Below are positions 25,495 to 39,700 of a stretch of 64,000 nt of DNA, one piece after another. The notes beneath the pieces are model-generated. The model saw nothing but the letters and a program-made list of their open reading frames with translations. It made no database searches and was not told the DNA's origin. The stretch spans positions 12,097,712 to 12,161,711 of the forward strand of contig CM029383.1 in assembly GCA_017165825.1 (NCBI GenBank), written 5' to 3'. Source of the stretch: Hepsetus odoe (Eukaryota > Chordata > Actinopteri > Characiformes > Hepsetidae). Position 1 is the stretch's first letter. The number at the start of each line of letters is the position of its first letter. The translations under genes and the position numbers were made by a program.

Positions 25495-28394
25495 CTGTCC
25501 TTGCTCTCTTGCTCCCTCTAGAGGACATCCTGGATGAGGCCTCTGGACTAGTGCTGGAGAGTCCAGACTGTGAAAGTGTTGGGGAAAGGGTCAGTTTAAC
25601 AGCAGAGAGCACAGGAGACGGCCTTGGGAGCGACATGGATGCTGAGACAGCACAAAAGGTGAGACGCGAAATTAAGGAGCAAAATTCCAAAATGCAGCAA
25701 TAGCACTGTGATGAAAAGGCATCAGGACGTCAAGGAAGAGCATTATTAGTCTCTCCGCACTTGTAAATATTGTCCATAAACATCAAGATACATGAACTGA
25801 AACAAAAAATGTCCAGGGGTGCATCTCGGAAGTTGCATGTTCTTTTGTCGGCAGTTTCTTCCCCCAGTCCAAAGACATGTATTCAGTACTCAAATGCCAG
25901 ATTGCCTCTACGTATGACTGTTTACCTGGGTGTCTGCCCTGCAATGCACTTGTGACCTTTAAAAATGGCAGTTGAACAGATGCTGTGTGATTTCATGATG
26001 AATGGATAATTAAAAATAGTCTGAACGTTCAAGCATAATTAAAATCACCAAAAGCTCTTAACTTCTCTTGTGAATATACAATTTTTAAGATACGGGGTTA
26101 TGCATTTTAAGTCCATGAATCGTTGTAAATTCATTAGGAAGGAGGACTATTTGTTCAGCTTCGGTTAATCGTGTAACTATGACACAAATTGCCGACGGTG
26201 TGGTGGGATCATTATCAGTCTATTCAGTAGGGCTTCAACAGTACTCAGAGCCAGGTATTAGTGTCACTGCCTTTAGCACATATTGCCATGTTGTCTGCAA
26301 GGCTAGGGGCTTAGTTTTCACCTGACAAGAATCCCGAAATGTCCTACAGGTGTGTTACAGTCTGTACTCTCCCATCGGTAACCTGACTGCAGCACAATGG
26401 GACCAGCTAATGTTACGCATCATCACAGACACCTGCAGAGACTTCTTTGGCTCCAAGTTGTTGTTTGCTATAAGATCACATTGCTGACACCATGGCTGGT
26501 ATTATTTCAGTGAGGCTTAATTTACCCAACACATAGCATCTGCCACATGTTGTGGTTTGGTATATTATTGCCTTGGAGTCTGATGGTAACCAGATAAGTC
26601 GATTGCTTCCTAATTTGTTCACAATAACCTTTGCTTTAAAGACCTTATAGTTTGCATTAGGGTAAAGAGAGTGTAACCCAGTCTCTGCAGGCTATCTGTG
26701 TTCATCTATACTTGTTAAAAATGTTTGATGCTGCTAATAATACTGCTAAAGCTGAACTATGAAGTGAAAGTGACTAATCGCCAACACAGCACAGCACACT
26801 CGAATACAATGCAACCTCTGCTTTTCACCCATACACACACGTGCAGCAAGGGCTTCCATATCCAGCACCTAGGGAGCAGTGATGGGGATGGTACCTTGCT
26901 CAAGAATACCTCATGCAACCTCCTGATACTGGGGCCTCATCCCTAACCACTAGGCTAATGCTTTTTATGACAAAGCATTGCCTTTAAAAAGCAAGGGTAC
27001 GCCACCTGTAATACCAACCTCCAGAATTTTCTAGCCTTTGCTTTTTTAATTCAGGAGTACAACGGTATCCTGAATGCACATCTGACTGCTCTGGTTGCTA
27101 GCATTTAGATGACAACTCTTTCCACATTATGAATTACTTTGGCCGTATATATTGTTGCAATTGTGAATTGCCGATGCCACTGCAATCCCATCATTTATCA
27201 TTAGCCAATCAATAGAAGGTATATTATTTTCCCTCAAACATGTTATATTAATTTGTACTGCATATATTGTGCTTTCCGCCACACCCATACATTTATTTAT
27301 TTGTTAGTCAGGCCAACACATCACACATCACACTATTAAACCTTTGACAGGTGAAGCAAACAGAGCTGATTATCTTGTAACATTGGCAGCAAGTGAAGAC
27401 TCCTGATTCTGCATCCTGATCCAAAATCCTGAGCAGGAAAAATAGACAAGATCAACCCGAACTACTTTTTAAAAAGGCTACATTTTCTCTGTCACAGGTG
27501 TTGTGGAGTGTTCCCAGAATGCAGTGCTTAGTACCTACCAAAAGTAGTAGGAAAGAAACCTATTCTTTAATGATCAAACCGAAATTTCAAACGATTCCTT
27601 CAATATTATACACTGCAGGCAGATGTGCAGCAGCAAAATTCTAATACTGTGCAATAGCACTTAGCTATTTAACATTATTCACCTCAATAAACTACACAGG
27701 TGAAGATAAAATTGGTCACATGTTCTGAGCAAATATCCAATCATGCATCCCTGTTTTCTTATTAAACTGATAAAAGTGGTCCCTATAAAGTGCTAAATAC
27801 ATATAAGCAAGCTGTGCATTGAACTGAGGATGATGCAGTAATGCGTCAATGTTGAGGTCAACAAGATCAGAGATGAATGTGTAGCCAGTCATGCAAGGAC
27901 ACTCTTTCTCTTGCTTTCTTGTTAAAAAAAACTGAAGAAATGCGTTTGGTGGAGTCATGCTGGAATTTTTCTGTTTTTCTGTTTTCTCACATGGTATGAA
28001 GCAGATAGAAAGGCATCATATCGGTGTGTGCCTCCCTTTCTAATTAAGATGAAGTCTCATTCAATCATGCTTGCTGGGTTTGATTAGTCTCAGTGTGGGT
28101 TCATGAGCCAGACTACAGTCGCCATGCTTGTCACCTCGATTACCTAAAGCTGCGCTTAAGACTGACACCCGTTTCCTTCCGTTCAAATCGCTGTTCCACA
28201 GATCACATCATAAACTCTTCATATAGAGCAATGATTTCCACATTCACTTAGAAGAAAAGGGGAGGTCATGCTTTCATGGTCATTTTAGCGGTTTGTCTCA
28301 TCCATTCACAGGTGAGGAAGTCAAAGCTCAGTGCTTTTTGCACTTTTCCAGACTGATGACTTTAAATGCAACCCTGAAATGCTTTCTTTCTTTT

Positions 28395-28442
<48 letters not shown>

Positions 28443-30423
28443 TTTTCACTTCTTGCTCTGTCCTTGTCTCCTTCACCCTGCCAGCCATAGTCAGTAGTGC
28501 AGAAGTGAATAATCAGGCTGTCTCTCCAGTCTGCGCACCCTCACACCATCTGCTGCAGAGCCACATGTTTATCCCAAATAACACCATGCTGTGTGTGTGT
28601 GTGTGTGAGCGTGTGTGTGCGTGTGCATGCATATGTGTGTGTGTGCATGCACGTGGATGTGTGTCTTCATGACTGTCTTTTACATCCTTAGACCAGTCTG
28701 CACCCCGGGTGCTCTCCTCTTTGTCTTTCTCAAGTGTCTCCTTAAACGAATCTCATTACTTGTTGTTGTTGTTTTTTTTCACAGTTTAAACCAGGGATGT
28801 TCTAATGTGATCAAGGGTTTTAAAAAAACAGTGGCAAAAGGGCGTATTTTCCCATTGTTTCACTTTTTTAATGGAAAAGACAGGGCTTATGGAGTCGTAG
28901 TATTCAGAGTGTGATCGAAACTGCTGTAACTAAAACGGCTCAATATTTCAGTAATGTCATTTATACATAAATATACACGGATCATTTCATACTGATTCTG
29001 AACTACATGTGTTATGAAAAGAGATCGTCTAGAACCGTAGATCCAGGCCAAGTACCATTAAGGAACATCTATTCATAAGAGTGCAGGTAATAACAGGAAA
29101 ATGTCTTAAAAACATCTTAAAATTATTAACGTCATGTAATAAATGATGTTGTGTAAAGCAGCCAGTAAATGTATTTATTTACGTGTTTATTTATTTAGTC
29201 ATTGGTTGTTCTACCTTTGATTATTCTAGATATTCATTTTGATGAAGCATAATCTGAAATCACTGCTCTGAGCAAGGGCAGATGAACTATTTCCCCTCTG
29301 GAAGGCGGTGATTATTTATTAATGTGAGCTATCTGAGTGTGGGGAATCTCACCTGCTGCCACTCAAACCTCAAGCACCCAATTATTAGTAGCTGGAGGCG
29401 TGATTGTGAAAGCTGCAAATTCAAGCCAATTGGACAAAATATTCCTCCTCTTCACATGGCTTGTTACAGCAATTGCTACTTGCCTGTGATCAGATGAACA
29501 TCTTTAATGACTTTATTCAGAACCCCCTGGACCATCTGCGTTTGGGACGGAAAGAGGTGAGGGGTTTTTTTTATAGCCCCCTTCCTCCCCTCCACCTCCA
29601 TTCATACCACTGGTTACTATGTCATAGCTTGCTTTCTCTCCAGGAGATAAACAGCAGAGGAAGAAAGACACCACTTTTAATTAGTCCTGCGCTCTAATTG
29701 CTCGATTATGCATCGATTCAGATGCTTTGTGCCGATAAATTATCGAGGCAGGCGCTGAAGGGAAGCGACAAAGAAGGGAGAAGGACTTCATTAGTTTTCT
29801 TGTTGAACAACTCCACATGCTTCTCTAATAAGACGGTCAGGTCCACAGGGGTTGCCTTCAAGCTTTGAGACAGTCTCTCCCTGCTTCATTCTGAGCTAGC
29901 GAATTAAAGGGCTTCTTAGCCCTGAGTCATCAGTGCGGAGAAAAGAAGGGAAGGGTTTTCATTGTTCTAAGGATAACAGACATCAGAACTCTGAAGTACT
30001 ACAAATATTATCCTGCAGTGAAAACTAATTTAAAAAATCAGGAAATAATTCTAAGCTATGTTCTGCGCTGCATTGTTCAAGGTAACACCTCTGTGTCATG
30101 TAGCCTGGACACTCTTCCTTTAATCCTATATTAACTTCACTGTTTATGTCTTAGGAACAGATTCCAATACTTTATGTGTGAAAGCCTCAAAAGCGTTGCC
30201 TCAAAATGACTAAAGTAATTGAATCAAACTTTAACATTATGTGAGTGTATGAGGATATTATTATATTTGTGCAAGAAAACTGGTCATGGAAGTCATTGTG
30301 TTTTGAAAGAATGCTCGCCTGAGGACCAAGCAGTCACAGGTTCAATCTCCACCTCCAACACCACCACAACCATTGGGTTCCTGAGCAAAACCCTTAAGCC
30401 CAAGTTGCTCCAGGGGGACTTGG

Positions 30424-30502
<79 letters not shown>

Positions 30503-32452
30503 GTGCACTGATGTTTTTAAGAAAGTGAATAAATGAGTCCTAACAGTTCAGAAGTTAGGGTCTCTTTGATCTTTAGTCTAAATGCAGAAGATACTTGAAT
30601 TTAGCTTTATTCTGCAGGTTTCAGGATTCTTTTTATTTACAAAATAATTGAAAATGTGCTCAACCTTTTGCAGGTTTTTGTTACCAGTATATTAATTCAG
30701 CCTAAACGGAGTATTAATGCATTAAAATGTGCATTTATCTACAACAGGATGTCAGTTCACTCAGGCACCTTCGCTTTTGCCTACAGCTATACATATTAAT
30801 TGCATGTATAAGATCAAGACAAACAGCAGCAGTTTATGTCCATAATTACTAGAACAAACATCCTGCGGTGCGTAAAACACGTTGACAGGTTGATAGGTTT
30901 CATTAATCCTGTTTAAATCTACTAAACTGCATTATTCTTTCCAGCCTGGCGTCTGAACTGTAGTGTTCAAAAGTCTGGGTGATTAGAGGCATCTCTGCTC
31001 TCAGGAGAAGGAAACATTTTCCTTCCTGTCCCATGAGTCACTCCTCTAACAAGATAAGGGCATAGGGGGTTCCTTAAGCAAATGAAGACAGGCCCTGTGT
31101 GTGTGTGCATGTGTGTGAGTGTGGGGTGTGTGTGTGTGTGTGTGTGTGGGGAGGGCTGTGGTTAAGGTGTTCAAAGCTAACTGTGTGTCCTACTTGAGAT
31201 TGCTTTTGCACTAGGAGAGTATGTGAACAGGTTTCGACTTGCTTCTTCTCTTTCACCTCTTCTCCCTTTCTCCTACTTGGTCTGTTTTCTCCTCTCTTAT
31301 TCTGACCATGGAGCTACATGCATGGATGGAGGTATGGCTTATTGATTTTTCAGTGTTGCACAGTATTCATCTTGCTTTCTGCATGGTGTCTGATGCCCTT
31401 GAATTTGCTGCAGTGTTTGACATTTTCCTTACAGAGCAGCCTTATAAGATTAAGAGTAGTTTCTTACTCCAGCTGTCTCTGTTGTACTTCAGTTGAAGAC
31501 ATGTATCGGTTGCTTTGCTTATTGAGGACTTGGAGCTTTGGATCTAGTTTCGTCTCTTAAACATGGTCTTGATTAGCAGCAGGGTAGCTGTTTTGTGTCA
31601 TTGCCATGTGGTATCTTGAGGTTCAAAACAGCATTCTGTATGTTTAGATTGATATGATATATTGATAGATTGATAGATTGATTCCAGGGGAAATTGAAAA
31701 ACACCAGAGGTGTTGGTCCATGTGATATTACCTCTCAGTGTCCATCTTCTTGCATGAGTTCAGTGCCCAATGAATTTATTCTTGCACATTGTAAGGGAAA
31801 CCAGGCTACTGCAGGTCCGGTTTGTATCAAGCTGAAGTTGGATCCTATGCGCTTATTCAAAGCACATCAAGCTTTTTATATTTGTGTGTATACACTTAAC
31901 GTCACCTAACTTCCACCATTTGCTTCCCTGACTGTCCAGGTCTGGCTGTCTTTAAGATCCGCTATAAAACAAGCGAAAGTTTGCCTCAAATTATGCTTTG
32001 CTGAATTTATGTGAAAATCTTTTTTTACGGGAACACGTTAGTAACAGAGATTTATCTATTTTTGGTTGACTGTTTCTGTTTATTTCAGCTTATTTGACTG
32101 ATGATGCTGTTGAATGCAGTAAACAAAAAGTAATGGTGCAAAAAAAATGTTCTCTGTATAGGGTGTGTATTTTCATTTGCCCAGGTTAGGTTGTCCTAAC
32201 TTCTGCATCTGACTGTATATCATGTTTCTTCCTCAATCGGATTTTCATAGAAAATGCAAGTAGACTGAAGTGAGCGTGCGTCAACAAGCACCGCTGCAGC
32301 CAGGCTGCTGCTGCTGGGTGTTGTGTTGGTGGTATAGTGTGCTGCACTGGGCGAGTGTGGGCGAGTGACATTGCTGTTTGAGATTCTCTCTCCAGCCCCT
32401 GCCCCTCCCCTTCTGTCTCTCATTCTACTGCAGATGGGATTATTATTGTTAT

Positions 32453-32531
<79 letters not shown>

Positions 32532-35500
32532 CTCTTTCTCTCTCTCTTTCTGTGACTCTCTGTCTCTGCTGTCACTGAGCCATTTCTTCCAGTGCTCTGT
32601 CCTTTCTGCATATCCTCTTGGAGAGCATACCTCAAGCACAGAGAGAGAGAGAGAGAAAGAAAGAAAGAAAGAGGGAAGTGTAAGCAGGCAGGAAAGAAGG
32701 GGTGGGCTAAAGCTGATAGATCAGGGTAGTGGTGTGGGGAACAGAAACAAACACAAGCTTTCCAGCTTTCCAGGCTTTCCTTCTCAGACCTGTGTCAGCT
32801 CTGTGGAGGAGATAAGCTGAAGGTGGAGGCAGGTAGGTCTTTCCCCTAGAGGTCACCCTGTTGTGACCTTTGTGACCTAAGTAGGGGTCATCATGCCTTT
32901 GGTTGGAAAGAACAGGAGCTCCAAGTACTCTTCTGAGTCCATCTATGATGTGCTGCATCTGGTGAGCCTAACTACTCCTCTGTGTGAGCCTGCAGAGCAT
33001 GTGCGTGTATGTAATGTTATACATAACTGCTCTTGCTGCCAGTTTGGCCTTGTTTTGGCTGATTCCTGTTTTTTGTCTTGTTTTGTTTTTTTTTGGTGTT
33101 GGTCATTTTAATGCTCTATCTCTCTTCAGGCACCATGAATCACGCAATTAATCATTTGCCATTATTCATGGCTTTGTCTGTCCATCAGTATGTCATTTGC
33201 TTATCTCTTTGCTCTTCAGAGGATGTCCAGTCAGATTAGGGAAGGTTGATGGGCCATGAGTCTGTCTCTCTGCATTAGTCAGGGAGGAGGCCATGTCTGT
33301 CCTTTCCATCTCTGCTATAGTGGGACTGTGAAGAAGTCAGGTTTGCAGGGGTGGAAGGAAGGGTTCACAACACAAATGCTCCAGCACTGGTTCCATCTTT
33401 ATCCCTTAAAACCCTTAATGCAGGGGTTTTGCAACTCTCGGCACAAAGAAAACAACTCCAAAAGCTTTTGTGGCCGTCCAGATTTATTTGATTTGAATTT
33501 ATTTTTCTGCACAGGAGCAAGCAGAGGGAAGCTGCAAATGGGGACATGTCCCATTCCAATAGATTTAGACGCAGACTCATTGTGTTGAGTCTCCATGTGA
33601 CATAGTAAATAGTTTGTCTCTTATCTCTTCATTTGACAAGTTGCTCCTTTTCAGATCCAATACAACTGAAGCCCAGCACAAGAAACTCACTGCTGAGTTT
33701 AGACTGTTTCATGTTGTTTTTGCTCAGCACTTTTTGGTTTCCTTGTTTTTTTTTTTGCCCTATATTACCCTACATTCAAATATTACCACTTTAACAGTCT
33801 TATGATTATTGGGGTGGTGGTGGTCTCAGGTTCGAATTCCACCTCTGGGTAAGACCCTTTACTCCAAGTTGCTCCAGGGGGACTGTCCCTGTAATTAGGA
33901 CATGGAAGTCGCTCTGGATAAGAGCGTCTGCTAAATCCTGCAAATGTAAATGTAAATGCACATTTTTGGAAAGAACCTTGTTTTAGAGCCATCATTCTTT
34001 AATGTAATCCCAGATCAAAAAGTCAAATTTCACATGGACTTGCACTGAAAATACAAAAGATAACTAGACAGCATCTTTGCAAATAATACCACAGTAAGTG
34101 GTTAAGATAATGAATAGAGTAATTGTATTGGGTGGTTATTTCTGTTTTCTAACCTTTTTGAGGTTATAAAAACTGATGGCCAACAGGACTCTTAAGAGCA
34201 GTGTCAACATGACCACAGGATTCCTTTTAGAATTTTATTTAAACTTAATCATTTCATAATAATTTAAATTGACCAGTGATGATTTACATCTTGGATTGTA
34301 AATGGGTGGTGGTGGTCTAGTGGTGGGGTACTTGCCTATGGACATATGGCTCAAGAGGTCCCAGGTTTGAATCCCACCTCTAGCACTACCACCACTGGGT
34401 CCCTGAGCAAGACCCTTAACCCTGAGTTGCTCCAGGGGGATGGAAGTCACTCTGGATAAGAGCGTCTGCTAAATGATGTAAATGGATTGGCAGGTTTGTC
34501 ATATTTTTAAAAGGTTCTTTAAACTCAAACATCCAATTTTCTAAATGAGTAGTTGAACTGGCTCCTCCTGTGGCATCACTCAAATACCCTATAAGTGTGT
34601 ATATGTCACGCACATGTCGCTGGTCAGAGGAGCATCAAGAGGTAAGATACTGTAACTCATATATGTTTGACGCTTTAAAGTGGAGCGGCACAATTTGTCA
34701 TGAATCACCTTAATAGCATCCTCTAAATTGCTAATGGCATGTATGAGCATTTAGGCAAAAATGTTTCTACCTTCAGAGAAATAATTCTCACATTATTATA
34801 CAGTTTCTGGCATAGTACACGGTATTGAATCACATTAGCTTTAAGTTTTTACTGACAAGCCATTTTATAATTTTCAAAATTTCTTTACATCTCTTCTACT
34901 TGCAAACCAAAAAGTGGCCATGCTTACTGCAATGCTTATTTCCATCATTTAAGAGCTCATATCCTGCTTTTTTATTCAATGATTTTGCAAACAGAATTTA
35001 TGTTCTATAGTGTGCCTCATTCGAAAAAAGGAGTCTGGCTTGAAATAATCCTCCACACTTTGGATATATAAGCAATAAGCAAGCTAAAAGGCTGTGACCC
35101 TCAGTAGATTTTATAAGACAGTAACTTTCAGAATACACTCTTGGAATCCTGGGGAGGCATCCAGGGAATGCTGAAGGTTTGCCCAGTTACACCCACAGAT
35201 GTGCCAACAAGGGGATGCATGAGTGAAAGATGTGCTACGTTGATAATTTGGTTATGCTTTGTGTTATGTTTTTGATTACATCACTCTATGAGAAGCCACC
35301 TCTGCCTTGCGCCTGGTGAGGGCAAGCTCACATTACTTCTGCTCAGTTGCTTGGAGAGTTTTGCTGAATACACTGGCCAGTTTTCTTTCTTGATTATCTG
35401 GTGTCGACCAGAGGAGGATGGTTTCCCTTTCTGAGTCTTGGTTCCTCCAAAGGTTTCTTCCTCCATTCTTAGGGAGTTTTGCCTCAGACCTGGATTCTCT

Positions 35501-36718
35501 CAAGCTGTTTTGGGACAACGAGCACTGCATAGTAAAACTTGGCTTGAATTGATTTAATACTATATCCTGTTAACATGTTTTGTGTCTACAAGGGCAAAAT
35601 GACCCTGCTTTGAAAAAAAAAATCTATAAGCAGTTCAGTCTTTTAATAATTCACATTAAGTACCCATGTCTTCTACATGTTGCAAAATGCAAATATTAAG
35701 GCATCCACAACCTCTACAGGGAGAAAACTTAGATATGTTTTTCTGGTATTTTGATGCATGTGTTTAATTATTAGTATATTAAGTAAAACGTAGCTGTGCG
35801 TTACTGGTAGAGGTCTGTTGCTTGTAGAGGACGTATACTTATTTTCAAATAGAAGGTCAAGAAAGTTATGCAATTGGACTAGGGAGGCCCAACATACCAC
35901 AACCTACCATGTTCTTTCTGGGTGCTTTAGAACCAGAATATTTAAGGTTATGCTTGTGTATGAGAGAGAATACATTGGTGTGTGTGTGTGTGTGTGTGTG
36001 TGTGAGATTGTGAGTTTACCTTTGTGCTGGATATGGAGACTTTGAAGGGTGAGAAAAAGATTACAGTGGCCAAAAATTCTGTGTCTCTGGAGGAACTGGT
36101 CTTGTCCAGTCATGGAAAACTGGCTCTGTTACATTTCCCAGAGCAGAGCAGCTGGACAGTAATGGAGGCCAGATAATAAACAGGGAAAGGGTGCAAATGC
36201 TGGCATGTGCTTCCTTCTGACAAGTTCCCTCTTACTTTATATGTTAATAAAGGTTTGTTTTTTTAAAGAGGACATCTTCATGAAAGTTGATTTTCTGCTT
36301 CCTTTTCGCCTAAAGCTCAGCCTGCATTATCGTTACAGTTCAGCTTATGTGCATGTGCATTCACAGCTATTGGCCTCAAAGAACATAAAATGCTCTAGAT
36401 ACCTCATTTAATCCATTTACCCATGCTGATTCCTGCCAGTGATGTGGGGTTACTGTCCTATATTTAAGCTTGGGCTGTAAAATTACATTTCTGCTTCCGC
36501 AAGGACAGCTGAAAGTATTCCACAGTCATCGATCACAGAGCTCGGGGTACTTTTCCTTTTGTCTGTGTGTGACAGGTTGTTAAATTATAAGGCTCGATGG
36601 CAATTTCACCCACTGGATATTGAGCTTTCTTATTTTTCAAGCTGTTTGTATTTTTAGCTGCTCGGATCTCCTCTTTGTCTATTGCGTTTGTAATTAAGTA
36701 TGCTGGCCTGCCTGTATG

Positions 36719-36764
<46 letters not shown>

Positions 36765-39700
36765 TGTGTGTGTGTGTTTGTGCAAAATGAAACTGAAGCT
36801 GGTCAAGCTTGCTTGTCCGCTTTTCTCTTTGTGACCCTCCATGAGCAAATAGAACAAGGCACACAGACCAGAGGCCATTATCTGCTTACCCCTTAACCCT
36901 GCCTTACCCCTAATGTATCATTGTTGATACAACTAGAGACTTTGGCTTTGTCCTCATTTATCTCATTACAGGGGACATGGCATGAAAAATCTGTGTTTCT
37001 GTGCACTACTATGCTTTTTTCCATTCAATAAAATAAGCAACACTGCCTTTATTGCTCAGTGTGCACGTTCAGAGCACAGTCACTTTCAACCAGAGATAGG
37101 AAGTAACAAAGAATAATAGATTTTTCCCACAACTTTTTACTTTTACTCTCTACATTTTTAGAAATATCCGCTCTTTCTACTTACATTTTAATGACTGATG
37201 GTTACTTTCATTGCAATTTAATTCATGTATAGTAAAAGATCTGTTATTGTCATTTTGCCCCATTGTGCACCTTCTTAGCCTGAAATCCAGTTTCCCCTTG
37301 GAAACACATGAGCACACAGATAAGACAATATCATGGTGTATCTATAGATGCAGATCATTTACATTTACATTTACGGCAATTAGCAGACGCTCTTATCCAG
37401 AGCGACTTACATGTGCTAATTACAGGGCCAGTCCCCCTGGAGCAACTCAGGGTTAAGGGTCTTGCTCAGGGACCCAGTGGTGGTAGTGCTAGAGGTGGGA
37501 TTTGAATCAGGGACATCTTGATCCAGAGGTCCGTAGCCAAGTACCCTACCACTAGACCACCGCCACCCATAATTTCAAACCACCCATAAAGATCAAACAT
37601 GACAGCTGCAGTCACATTAAAATGCTGCAAAAGATCCACCAGGAAACTCAAGGGATATTTGACCAAGAGAAAAGGCTGGTATTGAATGTGATGTCCATTA
37701 TGGAAGAAGTAGTAGCTGGATGGATGAAAGTGAAAGAACAGCTGATAAAAATGTCCTTAAAAGGCCTGTACTTTTTACTTTTACTGAGTCAGAAAGTTTG
37801 AGGTCTCCTTGAGCAAACTGCCTTCCTCATTACTGTTCCTGGATATGGCTGCCCCCTGCTGCACAGTGTGATTGGCATAAATGCAGAAGAAGAATTTTGT
37901 GCCGTGTATTCACGGTCACAAACAGAACCTGTCATTTAACTTTCACCTCACTTCTACTTAGTGAAGAATGGGTGTTTGTTTTCTCTGTTAAGAACGCGTT
38001 GATATTATATTAAAAATGGAAAATGCCATGAAAGAAATTGTTTTATACGGGACATCATTGAGAAAGAGACATTAAATTCTATATTAGACAGAAATAGCTG
38101 CTCTTCTTAATCTGCATTAATCTGTTGTGTAACTAGACTGTTATGTAACTAATATCTAATGCATTATACAGTTTATAGTATATTGTATAGTTAACTTTAG
38201 TATATATTTTATTCATTTGTGTACTAGTCTAGTCTGTTGTCTACTGTATGGTATAATCTCTATGGTATAGTCTCTTAAAAGTTGTCTATAAGATAAATTG
38301 CGTGTATGCTCAGTACTTGATTCTGAAAGTTCACGAGAGTGAAGAATTGCAGTGTGGGGTCACTGATGGGCTTGTTGGTTTAAAACCTAAGTGTGCCTTT
38401 ACAGTAAGTCTCTCTCTATCTCTCTCACTTTTTCCAGAGTACAGAGCAAGTGACCGCATTCTGTCGCAGCCTCCATGACATGAATTCCACCGAGACCCTG
38501 CCATCCTCCTCATCATCGTCCTCCTCCTCTTCCTCATGTGTGCCCAGCCCCATCTCACCCTTTCCCAACGGCACCCAACGGCAGCTGTCCGACGCCGACA
38601 AACTCCGCAAGGTCATAAGTGAGCTGGTGGACACAGAGCGGACGTACGTTAAGGTAAGTCCCTGAAATTCTCTACTGAAGCCCCTTAAACTTTGGGTTTA
38701 TCTCTCTTAATGTAATAGATGTGCTTAAATCTATACCTTCAGCAAAAGTGTGAAGTAAATTGGCTGAAGTTTGTTTTTCAGCCTAAAGCTATACAGGCTG
38801 ATTAACTTCTTTTCTTTTAATCAACCTACTAAATTAGTTGTTAGTAACTAGTTTTTACTTCAAGAATTTGGCATCGCCTTTAAAATGCCTTTCTTGCTCC
38901 CTCTTTCTCTCCACCCCCAAATCTTTTTGTCTCTCTTGCAGGATTTGAATTGTCTAATAGAGAGATACCTGACTCCTCTGCAGAAAGAAAACTTCCTCTG
39001 TCAGGATGAGGTGAGTGCCAAATGTGAAATTTTGCATATGCCCTAGCAAGTCAGACTCATGAATTCAAGGGACTATGAGGGCGGCGTGCTACTGTGGATT
39101 TGAAAATAGTGTTAAGGGCAGCACTGGAAAACACTCTAATCTGTTTGTTTGCAGCTTGACATTCTTTTTGGGAACTTACCAGAGATGGTGGAGTTCCAGG
39201 TAGAGTTTCTGAAAACTCTTGAAGATGGAACTAGACTGGTTTCAGATTTAGACAAGCTTGAGAGAGTGGATCAGTTCAAGGTATGATTTCACCTGGTTCT
39301 CAGATAAAAATGTCACTAGGCTCCATATTAGGCCATGCCTGACTGTCTGACTAAGCTCTGAACATGTAAAAAGACCAGTTTGATTGTCAAGAATACTTTA
39401 ACTTTATTAGAATGTGGTTCAGGCCAGTACTGGACTTTGGTCAACAGACAGAATTGTGATACCAAAACAAAGAAAGAGCTCACACACAGGAAGAGAAATC
39501 CCTCTTGAAGTCAAGTATGTATGGGTGGTGGTGGTCTAGTGGTAGGACACTTGCCTATGGACCAAGAGGTTGTAGGTTCAAATCCTACGTCTAGTACTAC
39601 CACCATTGGGTTCCTGAGCAAAACCCTTAACCCTGAGTTGCTCCAGGGGGACTTTCTCTGTAATTAGGAACTGGAAATGTGCTCTGGATAAGAGTGTCTG

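Larger units (their letters stand above)
25659..38437 (+). other. tiam1 intron 12 of window (12.8 kb)
   Basis: The largest intron, separating the PDZ half from the DH-PH half. It holds the alternative first exon (32893), two weaker exon candidates (29470, 31308), SINEs at 26763, 30305, 33811, 34304 and 37356, microsatellites at 28382, 30427, 31127, 32457, 35978 and 36719, and a dispersed repeat at 35385-35555. 26965-28380 and 28680-29250 show no recognised feature. Confidence 0.8.

Noticed and set aside
27716..27958. Minus-strand 80-codon open frame that looks vaguely protein-like
   Set aside because: I tried ferritin and transposase families and found no match; no flanking signals. Left as unexplained, probably chance or an old mobile element.
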